DNA from: Tannerella sp.
GTDB taxonomy: Bacteria > Bacteroidota > Bacteroidia > Bacteroidales > Tannerellaceae
DNA length: 38,548 nt
Direction of reading: 5' to 3'
Assembly: GCA_031265585.1 (NCBI GenBank)
Contig: JAISCL010000159.1
Span: 1 to 38,548, forward strand
The notes below the pieces were generated by a model. That model was given only the letters and a program-made list of their open reading frames with translations. It did not search any database and was not told the origin of the DNA. A program made the position numbers and the translations under genes. Positions 25,583 to 33,142 of this stretch are shown one piece after another; within the stretch, counting starts at the first letter, position 1; every line of letters begins with the position of its first letter.

Positions 25583-25712
25583 TTAAAAAATCAATAATAG
25601 AAGCGTCAGCCCCTGGTGAGGGGCGAACTTTTATTACACACTGTATTATTAACAACAAGTTTTAAGCCGTAAGGGAGTTGTGACAACTGAGCCTTGCGGC
25701 TGATTTTTTTAC
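25583..25712 (+). ncRNA. Candidate small RNA, about 130 nt
   Basis: A consensus promoter (25545-25575) predicts a start near 25583. The transcript would contain a GC-rich hairpin GCCCCT-GGTG-AGGGGC (25609-25624), an AU-rich middle, and a large terminator hairpin ending in T7 at 25704-25710. No open frame of credible size lies in it. It could also be a leader whose terminator controls the UDP-glucuronate decarboxylase gene 186 bases downstream, but that gene appears to have its own -7 box at 25866. Not matched to any known family; a 6S-like or trans-acting RNA is possible. Confidence 0.5.
25665..25710 (+). terminator. Strong rho-independent terminator
   Basis: AGCCGTAAGG (25665-25674) pairs with CCTTGCGGCT (25692-25701) with one G-U pair. 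Inside, AGTTG/CAACT forms a further stem with a TGA loop (25676-25688). Seven T residues follow at 25704-25710. Confidence 0.85.
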
Positions 25713-25744
25713 TGCACAATATACATATCAAAAATCCCGGGATG

Positions 25745-25808
25745 AGATTTACGTCGTAAATGTTCGGAATTGGCTCCGGTTCTAAAGATTTACGTCGTAA
25801 ATGTTCGG
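25745..25808. repeat. Two units 41 bp apart, each with palindrome ATTTACGTCGTAAAT
   Basis: The 23-base block AGATTTACGTCGTAAATGTT plus CGG occurs at 25745-25767 and again at 25786-25808, an exact repeat with a 41-bp period. The rest of each unit is only loosely similar (GGAATTGG / GGGATCGG). Each block has arms ATTTACG and CGTAAAT around a single T. It lies between the small-RNA terminator and the -7 box of the next gene. Confidence 0.9.
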
Positions 25809-25865
25809 GATCGGGTCTCATGGAATTATTCGGATGGAAATCTTCAATAATTGAAAAATAAGACT

Positions 25866-25873
25866 TACTTTTG
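25866..25873 (+). promoter_or_regulatory. -7 promoter element of the UDP-glucuronate decarboxylase gene
   Basis: TACTTTTG lies 22 bases before the ATG at 25896. No clear TTTG is found at -33. The duplicated palindrome ends 57 bases upstream, within reach of a regulator. Confidence 0.65.
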
Positions 25874-25895
25874 CACAGTTTTTCGGAAAAATCTT

Positions 25896-26843
25896 ATGGA
25901 AAGAGTATTAGTGACCGGGGGAGCCGGTTTTATCGGATCGCACCTGTGCGAGCGGCTTATCAAGGAAGGATGTGATGTAATCTGTATGGATAATTACTTC
26001 ACAGGGAGTAAGGACAATGTGCGGCATTTACTGGGTAACGACCGGTTTGAACTGGTGCGTCACGATGTGACAAGCCCTTATTATGCGGAAGTGGACAAGG
26101 TGTACAACCTGGCATGTCCCGCCTCCCCGGTTTATTACCAGTATAATCCCATAAAGACGCTTAAGACGTCGATATACGGCGCGTTGAATATGCTCGGACT
26201 GGCAAAGCGCGTGAATGCAAAAATACTGCATGCATCAACCAGTGAAGTTTACGGAGATCCGGTCGTCCACCCGCAGGTGGAGGCCTATTGGGGAAATGTC
26301 AACCCGATAGGCATACGTTCCTGCTATGATGAGGGGAAACGGGCCGCCGAAACGCTCTGTATGGATTACCACCGCCAGCACCGTATCCGGATAAAGATAA
26401 TCCGTATTTTTAATACCTACGGTCCCCGGATGAATAAAAACGATGGCCGCGTGGTGTCGAATTTTATCGTCCAGGCGTTGACGGGGAAAAACATCACGAT
26501 CTATGGGGATGGAACACAGACACGCAGCTTCCAGTACATAGACGATCTTGTGGAAGGAATGATCCGGATGATGAACACCGGGGATGATTTCACGGGCCCT
26601 GTCAATATCGGCAATCCCGGGGAATTTTCCATGGTCGAACTGGCCCGTGAGGTGATACGCCTGACAGGTTCCGGATCCGACATTATTTTTGAACCGCTGC
26701 CGCAGGATGATCCGAAACAGCGTCAACCGGATATATCCCTGGCCTGCGAGAAACTGTCCGGCTGGAAACCGTCCGTAAAACTGGAAGAGGGATTGAAAAA
26801 AACAATTGCCTATTTTGATGAGTTGCTCAGGAAAGGAGAATAA
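25896..26843 (+). CDS. UDP-glucuronate decarboxylase-type SDR (UXS)
   Basis: The best match is UDP-glucuronic acid decarboxylase, which makes UDP-xylose from UDP-glucuronate for surface glycans. The 315-residue extended SDR has GGAGFIG at 8-14 for NAD binding, STSEVYGDP at 114-122 and the catalytic Tyr144-x3-Lys148 in [33 protein letters not shown] (69-88) and [12 protein letters not shown] are characteristic of UXS rather than of GalE or dTDP-glucose dehydratase. I start at the ATG at 25896, whose [15 protein letters not shown] is typical; the frame upstream to 25851 overlaps the -7 box. mfd follows after 7 bases. Substrate was not tested here. Confidence 0.88.
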   Translation: MERVLVTGGAGFIGSHLCERLIKEGCDVICMDNYFTGSKDNVRHLLGNDRFELVRHDVTSPYYAEVDKVYNLACPASPVYYQYNPIKTLKTSIYGALNMLGLAKRVNAKILHASTSEVYGDPVVHPQVEAYWGNVNPIGIRSCYDEGKRAAETLCMDYHRQHRIRIKIIRIFNTYGPRMNKNDGRVVSNFIVQALTGKNITIYGDGTQTRSFQYIDDLVEGMIRMMNTGDDFTGPVNIGNPGEFSMVELAREVIRLTGSGSDIIFEPLPQDDPKQRQPDISLACEKLSGWKPSVKLEEGLKKTIAYFDELLRKGE

Positions 26844-26850
26844 ATAACCG

Positions 26851-29800
26851 GTGGATATTCAGGAGATAAAATCCGTATATGACAATCACCCGTATGTAAA
26901 CACGGTGGTATCCTCGCTGGAGAAGAACAACAGCACGCATCTCCTGTCCGGCCTGAACGGTTCGAGCCGGGCCGTTGTGACCGCCTCTGTTTTTGAAAAA
27001 AAGGGAGGCGTTTTTGTATGTATACAAAACGATGCGGAAGATGCCGGCTATTTCTATAACGACCTGATGCAGCTGATGACGGGAAAAAATGTTTATTTCT
27101 TTCCGTCCGCTTACCACAGGCATATAAAATACGGGCATACGGATCCGGCCAATGAGATACTGCGGACAGAGGCGCTCGGTTTACTGCAGGAAGCAAGCCC
27201 TTCCTGCATCATCGTCTCCTACCCCGAAGCGATGGCGGAAAAAGTGCTTTCAAAAGCCGTATTAAAGGAAAATACACTTACGATCCATACCGGCGAACAG
27301 ATAGATCCCGTATTCGTCTCCGAGGTTCTTGAGAGTTACGGATTCGAGCAGACGGATTATGTTTACGAACCCGGACAGTATGCGATACGCGGAAGCATTG
27401 TCGACGTCTTTTCTTTTTCCGGCGAATATCCTTTCCGCATTGACTTCTTCGGGAATGAGGTGGAAACCATCCGCCGTTTTGATGTGGAAACACAGCTTTC
27501 CAAAGACAAACCGGAAGAAATCCGCATCATACCGGAAGTAAGTAAACAGAGCGATCCTGATTCTTCCCTGCTTGATTTGCTGCCGGAAAATACCTGCCTT
27601 CTATACCGGGACATGAAATGGTGTACGGAACATATCCGGGGCTTGTGGAACGAAATGCCGGTGAACCGTGACCGGGAGGGTTTCCCGGACGTGGAAGCGA
27701 TGAGGAAAAAGCTGATTACGGCAGAAACATTCGTAAACTCAACGGCCCGCTTTTGCAAACTGCATTTTCAGGGGAAGAAAAATGCGACCGTACAGTTCGA
27801 GACCTCCCCGCAACCGTTATACATGAAAAATTTTGACCTGGTAAGCGAATCTTTTAAAGACTACCTGTCGAAAGGTTATGCCCTTTACCTGTTGACCGAC
27901 AGCAGCAGGCAGGCCGAACGGATACAGGATATATTCAGGGACCGGGGAGATCATATTCCGTTTACAGCCGTCAACCATACGCTCCATGAAGGATTCGTTG
28001 ATCATACGCTCAAGATTTGCATGTTTACCGACCATCAGATCTTCGGGCGCTTTCATAAGTATAACCTGAAAAGCGACCGGGTAAGAAGCGGCAAGATCAC
28101 ACTGTCGCTGAAAGAACTGAATCAGTTTTCAACGGGTGATTACATCGTACATATCGATCATGGCATCGGATATTTCGGCGGACTCGTGCGAATGGATGTA
28201 AACGGCAAATTGCAGGAAGCCGTCAAACTGATTTATAAAAACAACGACATCATTTTTGTCAGTATCCATTCGCTGCACAAACTGTCGAAATACAAAGGAA
28301 AGGATGGTGAACCTCCCGCACTGAACAAGCTCGGAACCGGCGCATGGGAAAAGATAAAAGACCGTACCAGGGAAAAGGTCAAAGACATCGCCCGCGACCT
28401 GATCCGGCTCTACGCGCAACGGAAAAATGAAAAGGGCTTCGCTTTCAGTCCGGACAGTTTTATGCAGGATGAACTGGAAGCGGGTTTTATTTATGAGGAT
28501 ACGCCCGACCAGCTGAAGGCTACAACGGAAGTAAAAGCCGACATGGAAAGCTCGCGCCCGATGGACCGCCTTATCTGCGGCGATGTCGGGTTCGGGAAAA
28601 CGGAAGTCTCTATCCGCGCCGCATTTAAAGCGGTAGCGGATAATAAACAGGTGGCCGTCCTCGTTCCGACCACCGTCCTCGCATTCCAGCATTACCAGAC
28701 GTTTACAGAGAGGCTTCGGGATTTTCCCTGTACAATAGATTATATAAGCCGGGCGCGCAGCAGCGGGGATATCCGGAAAATACTGGAACGCCTCAAAAAC
28801 GGGGAAGTAGACATCCTGGTCGGCACGCACCGGCTGGTCAGCAAAGACGTCGTATTCAAAGACCTGGGACTGCTCGTCATTGACGAGGAACAGAAATTCG
28901 GGGTATCGGTCAAAGAAAAGCTCCGCCGGATGAAAACGAACGTAGATACCCTGACAATGACCGCTACGCCGATCCCGCGGACGCTGCAATTCTCGTTAAT
29001 GGGCGCGCGCGACCTGAGTAACATACACACGCCGCCGCCTAACAGGTACCCGATTCAGACGGAAATAGAACGGTTCAATACCGACATCATACGTGAAGCG
29101 ATTGAATTTGAGATGAGCCGTAATGGGCAGGTCTTTTTCATCCATAACCGGATACAGAATATCTATGAAATAGAAGCGCTTATCCGCCGTGAAATACCGG
29201 ATGTACGCATTGTCACCGGCCACGGACAGATGGAACCGGAAAAACTGGAAAAGGTGATCCTTGATTTTGTCAACTACGAATATGACGTACTGATCTCGAC
29301 CACCATCATAGAAAACGGCATTGACATACCGAATGCAAACACCATCATAATCAATGACGCACACCGGTTCGGACTGTCCGAACTGCACCAGCTGCGCGGA
29401 CGGGTCGGGCGGAGTAACCGGAAAGCATTTTGTTACCTGCTCTCCCCTCCCCTCTCTACGGTGACGCCCGAATCCAGGCGGCGTCTGCAGGCCATCGGAA
29501 ATTTTGCGGAGCTTGGCAGCGGCATACATATCGCCATGCAGGATCTTGATATCCGTGGAGCAGGGAACCTGCTGGGCGCCGAACAAAGCGGATTTATCGC
29601 AGACCTCGGCTATGAAACGTATCAAAAAATACTGGAAGAAGCGGTTGACGAACTGAAAACCGGTGAATTTGCCAGCCTCTATGCTTCCGCTCCGGACACC
29701 TCCGGACGGACGTTTGTCCGGGAAACCTTTATAGAAAGCGACCTGGAAATCCTGTTCCCGCCGACCTATATACCGAACGATTCCGAACGCGTAAGCATCT

Positions 29801-30180
29801 ACCGCGAACTGGACGCCATCGAAGACGACGACCGGCTCGAGGCGTTCATTTCCCGCTTAAAAGACCGTTTCGGTGCGATACCGGTGCAGGGAATGGAACT
29901 GATCCGGATCGTACAGCTGCGCCGCCTCGGAAAACAGGCAGGGTTCGAAAAGATCATGCTGAAAAAAGGCATGATGAACCTCCACCTCGTCAAAGAAAGC
30001 GACCACCCCTACTATCAAAGCAAAACATTCGGCAAACTGCTATCCTATATCCAGAAACACGCGAAGAACTGCATCCTGCGCGACCAGTCCGGAAAACGAA
30101 GCCTGATCATTAAAAACATCCCCGACGTACAGGCCGCCTGCCGCTGCCTGACAGAAATACTGAATGAAAATCCCGGATAA
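26851..30180 (+). CDS. mfd: Transcription-repair coupling factor
   Basis: Mfd removes RNA polymerase stalled at DNA lesions and recruits UvrA for repair. The 1109-residue protein has a UvrB-like N-terminal part (about 1-330) and the RNA-polymerase-interacting CarD-like domain (LNQFSTGDYIVHIDHGIGYF, about 423-442). The superfamily 2 translocase has Walker A GDVGFGKT (577-584), motif II DEEQ (678-681) and motif VI near QLRGRVGRS. The C-terminal TRCF domain is near 970-1080. The start is GTG at 26851: an in-frame stop lies 2 codons upstream, no ATG is near, and GGAG sits about 13 bases before it. It directly follows the UXS gene and probably shares its transcript. Confidence 0.96.
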   Translation: MDIQEIKSVYDNHPYVNTVVSSLEKNNSTHLLSGLNGSSRAVVTASVFEKKGGVFVCIQNDAEDAGYFYNDLMQLMTGKNVYFFPSAYHRHIKYGHTDPANEILRTEALGLLQEASPSCIIVSYPEAMAEKVLSKAVLKENTLTIHTGEQIDPVFVSEVLESYGFEQTDYVYEPGQYAIRGSIVDVFSFSGEYPFRIDFFGNEVETIRRFDVETQLSKDKPEEIRIIPEVSKQSDPDSSLLDLLPENTCLLYRDMKWCTEHIRGLWNEMPVNRDREGFPDVEAMRKKLITAETFVNSTARFCKLHFQGKKNATVQFETSPQPLYMKNFDLVSESFKDYLSKGYALYLLTDSSRQAERIQDIFRDRGDHIPFTAVNHTLHEGFVDHTLKICMFTDHQIFGRFHKYNLKSDRVRSGKITLSLKELNQFSTGDYIVHIDHGIGYFGGLVRMDVNGKLQEAVKLIYKNNDIIFVSIHSLHKLSKYKGKDGEPPALNKLGTGAWEKIKDRTREKVKDIARDLIRLYAQRKNEKGFAFSPDSFMQDELEAGFIYEDTPDQLKATTEVKADMESSRPMDRLICGDVGFGKTEVSIRAAFKAVADNKQVAVLVPTTVLAFQHYQTFTERLRDFPCTIDYISRARSSGDIRKILERLKNGEVDILVGTHRLVSKDVVFKDLGLLVIDEEQKFGVSVKEKLRRMKTNVDTLTMTATPIPRTLQFSLMGARDLSNIHTPPPNRYPIQTEIERFNTDIIREAIEFEMSRNGQVFFIHNRIQNIYEIEALIRREIPDVRIVTGHGQMEPEKLEKVILDFVNYEYDVLISTTIIENGIDIPNANTIIINDAHRFGLSELHQLRGRVGRSNRKAFCYLLSPPLSTVTPESRRRLQAIGNFAELGSGIHIAMQDLDIRGAGNLLGAEQSGFIADLGYETYQKILEEAVDELKTGEFASLYASAPDTSGRTFVRETFIESDLEILFPPTYIPNDSERVSIYRELDAIEDDDRLEAFISRLKDRFGAIPVQGMELIRIVQLRRLGKQAGFEKIMLKKGMMNLHLVKESDHPYYQSKTFGKLLSYIQKHAKNCILRDQSGKRSLIIKNIPDVQAACRCLTEILNENPG

Positions 30181-30240
30181 CAATCTTCATAGGATCTGCA
30201 CCCCGGCTACCACCGGATGACATTGGGATATTGTCTACGG

Positions 30241-30421
30241 CATATGAGTAAAATCTGCTGTATATGAAGTGAAATCTGTGAGGCATTGGCTTACATGAGC
30301 CAAAATCCATGATCCGCAGGCTAAAGCCCATGACACGCAGGCTAAAACCCAACACCCGTGGGCTAATATAACCTGTAACACCCGGGCTAAAGCCTGCGGC
30401 ACATGAACCAAAACCCGTGGA
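30241..30421. repeat. Degenerate tandem array, about eight 21-bp units
   Basis: Units of 21 bp resemble CATGAGCTAAAATCCATGAC. Clear starts are at 30241, 30262, 30294, 30315, 30336, 30357 (24 bp), 30381 and 30402; about 11 extra bases lie before 30294. Several units contain GGCT...AGCC. Minus-strand frames across it show a 7-residue pattern (for example FSLRVMG), which is a by-product of the 21-bp period, so no gene is called. It lies 60 bases after mfd. Confidence 0.75.
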
Positions 30422-30861
30422 ATAAAAATATGCGCGATTTTCGGTAATAGAATTGTTTGCTGTAATATAATTAAAAATCCGTGGCCTGTTTTCTGCCGGA
30501 CTATAAAAAAACGGCGCCGGAACAGACCCGGTATGGCTACATATAAATGTATGTTTGTATACATCCCCCTCCCCCGCAAAATTCGGAGTGCACGGCAGGC
30601 TGGCAGCGATTCGGCTGTCTTCGGGATGCAATGGGGACGATTGGTATGTCATTCTTTGTAAATTTTAAATTGTTCCGTTCTTCGGTTTTCCTTAAAAAAC
30701 AGCGGCAAAAGTATGTGGAAAAATAATAAGTATAAGGACAAAAAAGCAAATTATCATCTGCCAAATCGTAATCAGGGACTTTTTTCAGGTGACAAATCAG
30801 CAATTCCTCTCCCTTCATTACCATTTGGAATAAAGAAAAGTAAAAAAACGGGATGATTTTT
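30422..30861. other. Intergenic DNA between array and AraC promoter: no gene seen
   Basis: AT-rich sequence with no open frame that looks coding. A minus-strand TACTTTTG (plus 30706-30713) resembles a -7 box but has its TTTG 25 bp upstream and leads to nothing recognisable. Confidence 0.4.
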
Positions 30862-30893
30862 TTTGTTTTTTCTAATGGATTGATATAATTTTG
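30862..30893 (+). promoter_or_regulatory. Promoter of the first AraC-type regulator
   Basis: TTTG (30862-30865), 20 bp, TAATTTTG (30886-30893), 31 bases before the ATG at 30925. Confidence 0.8.
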
Positions 30894-30924
30894 CACGCTG
30901 TAAATAAATATTCAAAATGCGGTA

Positions 30925-31794
30925 ATGGATTTCCTGCTGTATCTTAATATGCTGATAATGCTTGTCCCTGTGATGGTTGCCGGTTGTTGCATGACGCTGG
31001 CAGGGATCTCGCGCAGGGATTGCCGGACGCGACAGGAAAGGCGGCTGAAGGACGTTGTGAACCTGTATCTGGCCACGACATTCCCGCTGTGGCTTGCGCT
31101 GTTCTGCCGTGTATTCTTTCCCGAAGCGTCTGTTATCATAAATATTTCCGGGCTTGCGGGCTTCGTGCCTGCTGTGGTGCTTTTTTGCCGCACCGTCCGC
31201 TTCTACCGCCAGGCAGGCGGCGAGGAGGGCCTGACGCGCCGACTGGCCTTCCGGATTATATTCATGGCGCTTCTTTCGCCGGCGTTCCTGTTTATGACCG
31301 TATTCACCGGCCTGCTGCCGGTAAGCGGCATCGGTTCGCCGGTATGGACGACGGTCACGGCTTTTTGCCTGTCGGGACAATGTATCGCGCTGACTTTCCA
31401 TATTATCCGCCGGGAATATCCGTCTCTTGCCGTATATGTAGCAGAGGAGGAGACGGAGAAAAGTGCGGAGGGACGCAGGCTGCATGAGGGTAAACTGACG
31501 CGCCGGCGGCTGGAGGCGTGGTTTCGCAAAAAAAAACCTTACCTCCGGGTGGATTTCAAAATTACCGACGCCGCGAAGGCAATGGATGTGAACCGTTCCG
31601 TTATCTCCGCTTTTATCAACAAAAATTACGGCATGAACTTCAACCGCTTTGTGAACCGGTGGCGGCTGGAGGAACTTGAACGCCTGCGCCTCCTGCCTTC
31701 CAACAAAGGGAAAAGCATTGCCCAGCTGTTTGCCAAAGCCGGATTTACGGAAGCGCGCCAGTATCGCCGCGCTGTCGCGAACGGACGGGGATGA
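30925..31794 (+). CDS. Membrane-anchored AraC-family regulator 1
   Basis: The 289-residue protein has an N-terminal half of about six hydrophobic segments (residues about 3-25, 45-62, 70-90, 108-130, 138-155). A C-terminal AraC-type DNA-binding region follows (about 190-285: ITDAAKAMDVNRSVISAFIN, then YGMNFNRFVNRWRLEELERL, then AKAGFTEARQYRRAV). Bacteroidetes have many such integral-membrane AraC proteins, and the segment FIN.EYGMNF is typical. It resembles the next gene in layout and motifs, so the pair likely arose by duplication. Together with the following regulator it may control the TonB receptor operon downstream; this is inferred from position. It has its own promoter at 30862-30893. 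Confidence 0.82.
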   Translation: MDFLLYLNMLIMLVPVMVAGCCMTLAGISRRDCRTRQERRLKDVVNLYLATTFPLWLALFCRVFFPEASVIINISGLAGFVPAVVLFCRTVRFYRQAGGEEGLTRRLAFRIIFMALLSPAFLFMTVFTGLLPVSGIGSPVWTTVTAFCLSGQCIALTFHIIRREYPSLAVYVAEEETEKSAEGRRLHEGKLTRRRLEAWFRKKKPYLRVDFKITDAAKAMDVNRSVISAFINKNYGMNFNRFVNRWRLEELERLRLLPSNKGKSIAQLFAKAGFTEARQYRRAVANGRG

Positions 31795-31894
31795 AAGCGG
31801 TTTAAGAGTTGAAAGTGAGTATTTACAATTTTGAATTAAAGACTGATGTTACGCAGTACAGTAGAGATAAAATTTTACAGATAAATTATAAAAT

Positions 31895-33004
31895 ATGATA
31901 AGCAAAGAATTTATACAGGCACTGGTGTTTTCCACGCCTGCCGTCTGTGCGCTGGCGTGTATGGCCATGATGCTGCTCGACGTATTATACACTGAAAAAA
32001 TCCGTCATGAAAAGTCGCTGCGGCTTTTCCTGGCGCTTACTTTTATGGTTGCGGCTATACTGTGGCTGTGCCTGGTGCTTCAGGTGATCAACCACCGGGC
32101 GTTTGTCCGGTGTTTCACCCTGTTCACGCTTGCATTGATGCTTGATCAGGTTTTGATTTTCCGCTTTGTGCACATTATAACGGCTACGGAGCGTGGAAGC
32201 GGTTTCAGCCGGCTGCATTTTGTTATACCCGTCCTGCTGACGGCCGCTTCGACAGCGATCACCCTGACCGTCCCCATCGACCGGCAAATAGAAGTGGTAT
32301 ATGGCAACGGAGAGGGCAACCGCCTGTTCGCCGTGCTAAATTCGCTGACGAGCATCGTTTTTGTCATATACAACATACTTTATCCCCTTCTCGGCATCTT
32401 ACGGATACGCCGCTACAGGCGCAATGTTACGGACTATTCCGCCGACGTGCAGCGCACATCCCTGAACTGGCTCCTGCTTATGCAGCTGCTTACGCTCATT
32501 ACGATCCCCCTTCCAATCGCCGGTTTGCTGCTGAACATCGACGTTTTCTCCTCCTCTTCCTGGCTTTCCACCCAGGGTGCACTCCCTACCTTCTTCGTTT
32601 ACCCCATACTGTGCTACAACCTGCTATCGGACAACTACGTCATCATCGCCCCTGCACACGACAACGTCCCCGCACCGGGCAACACCTTCGTAATCGACCC
32701 GAATCGCTTCTCCCAATACCTGCAGGACAAAAAACCGTACCTGAATCCGCGACTGCGCATCACGGACGTAGCCGCCGACCTGTGCACCAACCGCAATTAC
32801 GTATCCACGTTCATCAACAAAGAGTACGGAATGAATTTCAGCCGCGTCATCAACCGCTGCCGCCTGGAAGAACTCGCCCGCCTGCACCTCCTGCCCACCC
32901 ACAAAAACAATTCCAATACCGAACTCATACTCTCTGCCGGCTTCAGCAGCTACCGCAATTATTTACGCGTGAAAAGCAGTGAAGACAGATTAGTTGAAAG
33001 TTGA
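31895..33004 (+). CDS. Membrane-anchored AraC-family regulator 2
   Basis: The 369-residue protein has about seven hydrophobic segments in residues 10-250 and a C-terminal AraC helix-turn-helix region (about 265-360: ITDVAADLCTNRNYVSTFIN, then YGMNFSRVINRCRLEELARL, then LSAGFSSYRNYLRV). It is longer than its neighbour in the membrane part. The layout suggests a sensor that binds DNA from the membrane; ligand unknown. It starts 100 bases after regulator 1, with no clear separate promoter, so the two may be co-transcribed. The stop codon lies within a copy of the AGTTGAAAGTTGAAAAT repeat. The TonB receptor starts 138 bases downstream. Confidence 0.85.
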   Translation: MISKEFIQALVFSTPAVCALACMAMMLLDVLYTEKIRHEKSLRLFLALTFMVAAILWLCLVLQVINHRAFVRCFTLFTLALMLDQVLIFRFVHIITATERGSGFSRLHFVIPVLLTAASTAITLTVPIDRQIEVVYGNGEGNRLFAVLNSLTSIVFVIYNILYPLLGILRIRRYRRNVTDYSADVQRTSLNWLLLMQLLTLITIPLPIAGLLLNIDVFSSSSWLSTQGALPTFFVYPILCYNLLSDNYVIIAPAHDNVPAPGNTFVIDPNRFSQYLQDKKPYLNPRLRITDVAADLCTNRNYVSTFINKEYGMNFSRVINRCRLEELARLHLLPTHKNNSNTELILSAGFSSYRNYLRVKSSEDRLVES

Positions 33005-33008
33005 AAAT
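32992..33008. repeat. Copy of the AGTTGAAAGTTGAAAAT repeat
   Basis: The repeat supplies the last codons and stop of regulator 2. It is identical to the copy at 24538-24557. Confidence 0.75.
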
Positions 33009-33063
33009 CCGGCCATATCCCAATTAATAATTAGGAACCGGAAAAAAATACCTAAAAATAAGG

Positions 33064-33095
33064 ATTGCCCATTAATTCCGAAGGATCTACCTTTG
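33064..33095 (+). promoter_or_regulatory. Promoter of the TonB-receptor operon
   Basis: ATTG (33064-33067), 20 bp, TACCTTTG (33088-33095), 47 bases before the ATG at 33143. The -33 differs from TTTG by one base. Confidence 0.7.
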
Positions 33096-33142
33096 CAGGC
33101 GATTTATTCTTGCAAAATAACATATCCTAACTGATTTTTTTG

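Noticed and set aside
28129-29625. Long minus-strand open frames inside mfd and other GC-rich genes
   Set aside because: They are antisense to clear housekeeping genes and lack family motifs; codon bias of the real gene explains them.
30110-30652. Minus-strand genes with 7-residue repeats after mfd
   Set aside because: The repeats follow from the 21-bp DNA period; two frames are equally open and neither resembles a known protein.
31795-31894. Separate promoter for the second AraC regulator
   Set aside because: AT-rich with a partial ACAATTTTG, but no proper TAnnTTTG with a correctly spaced TTTG.
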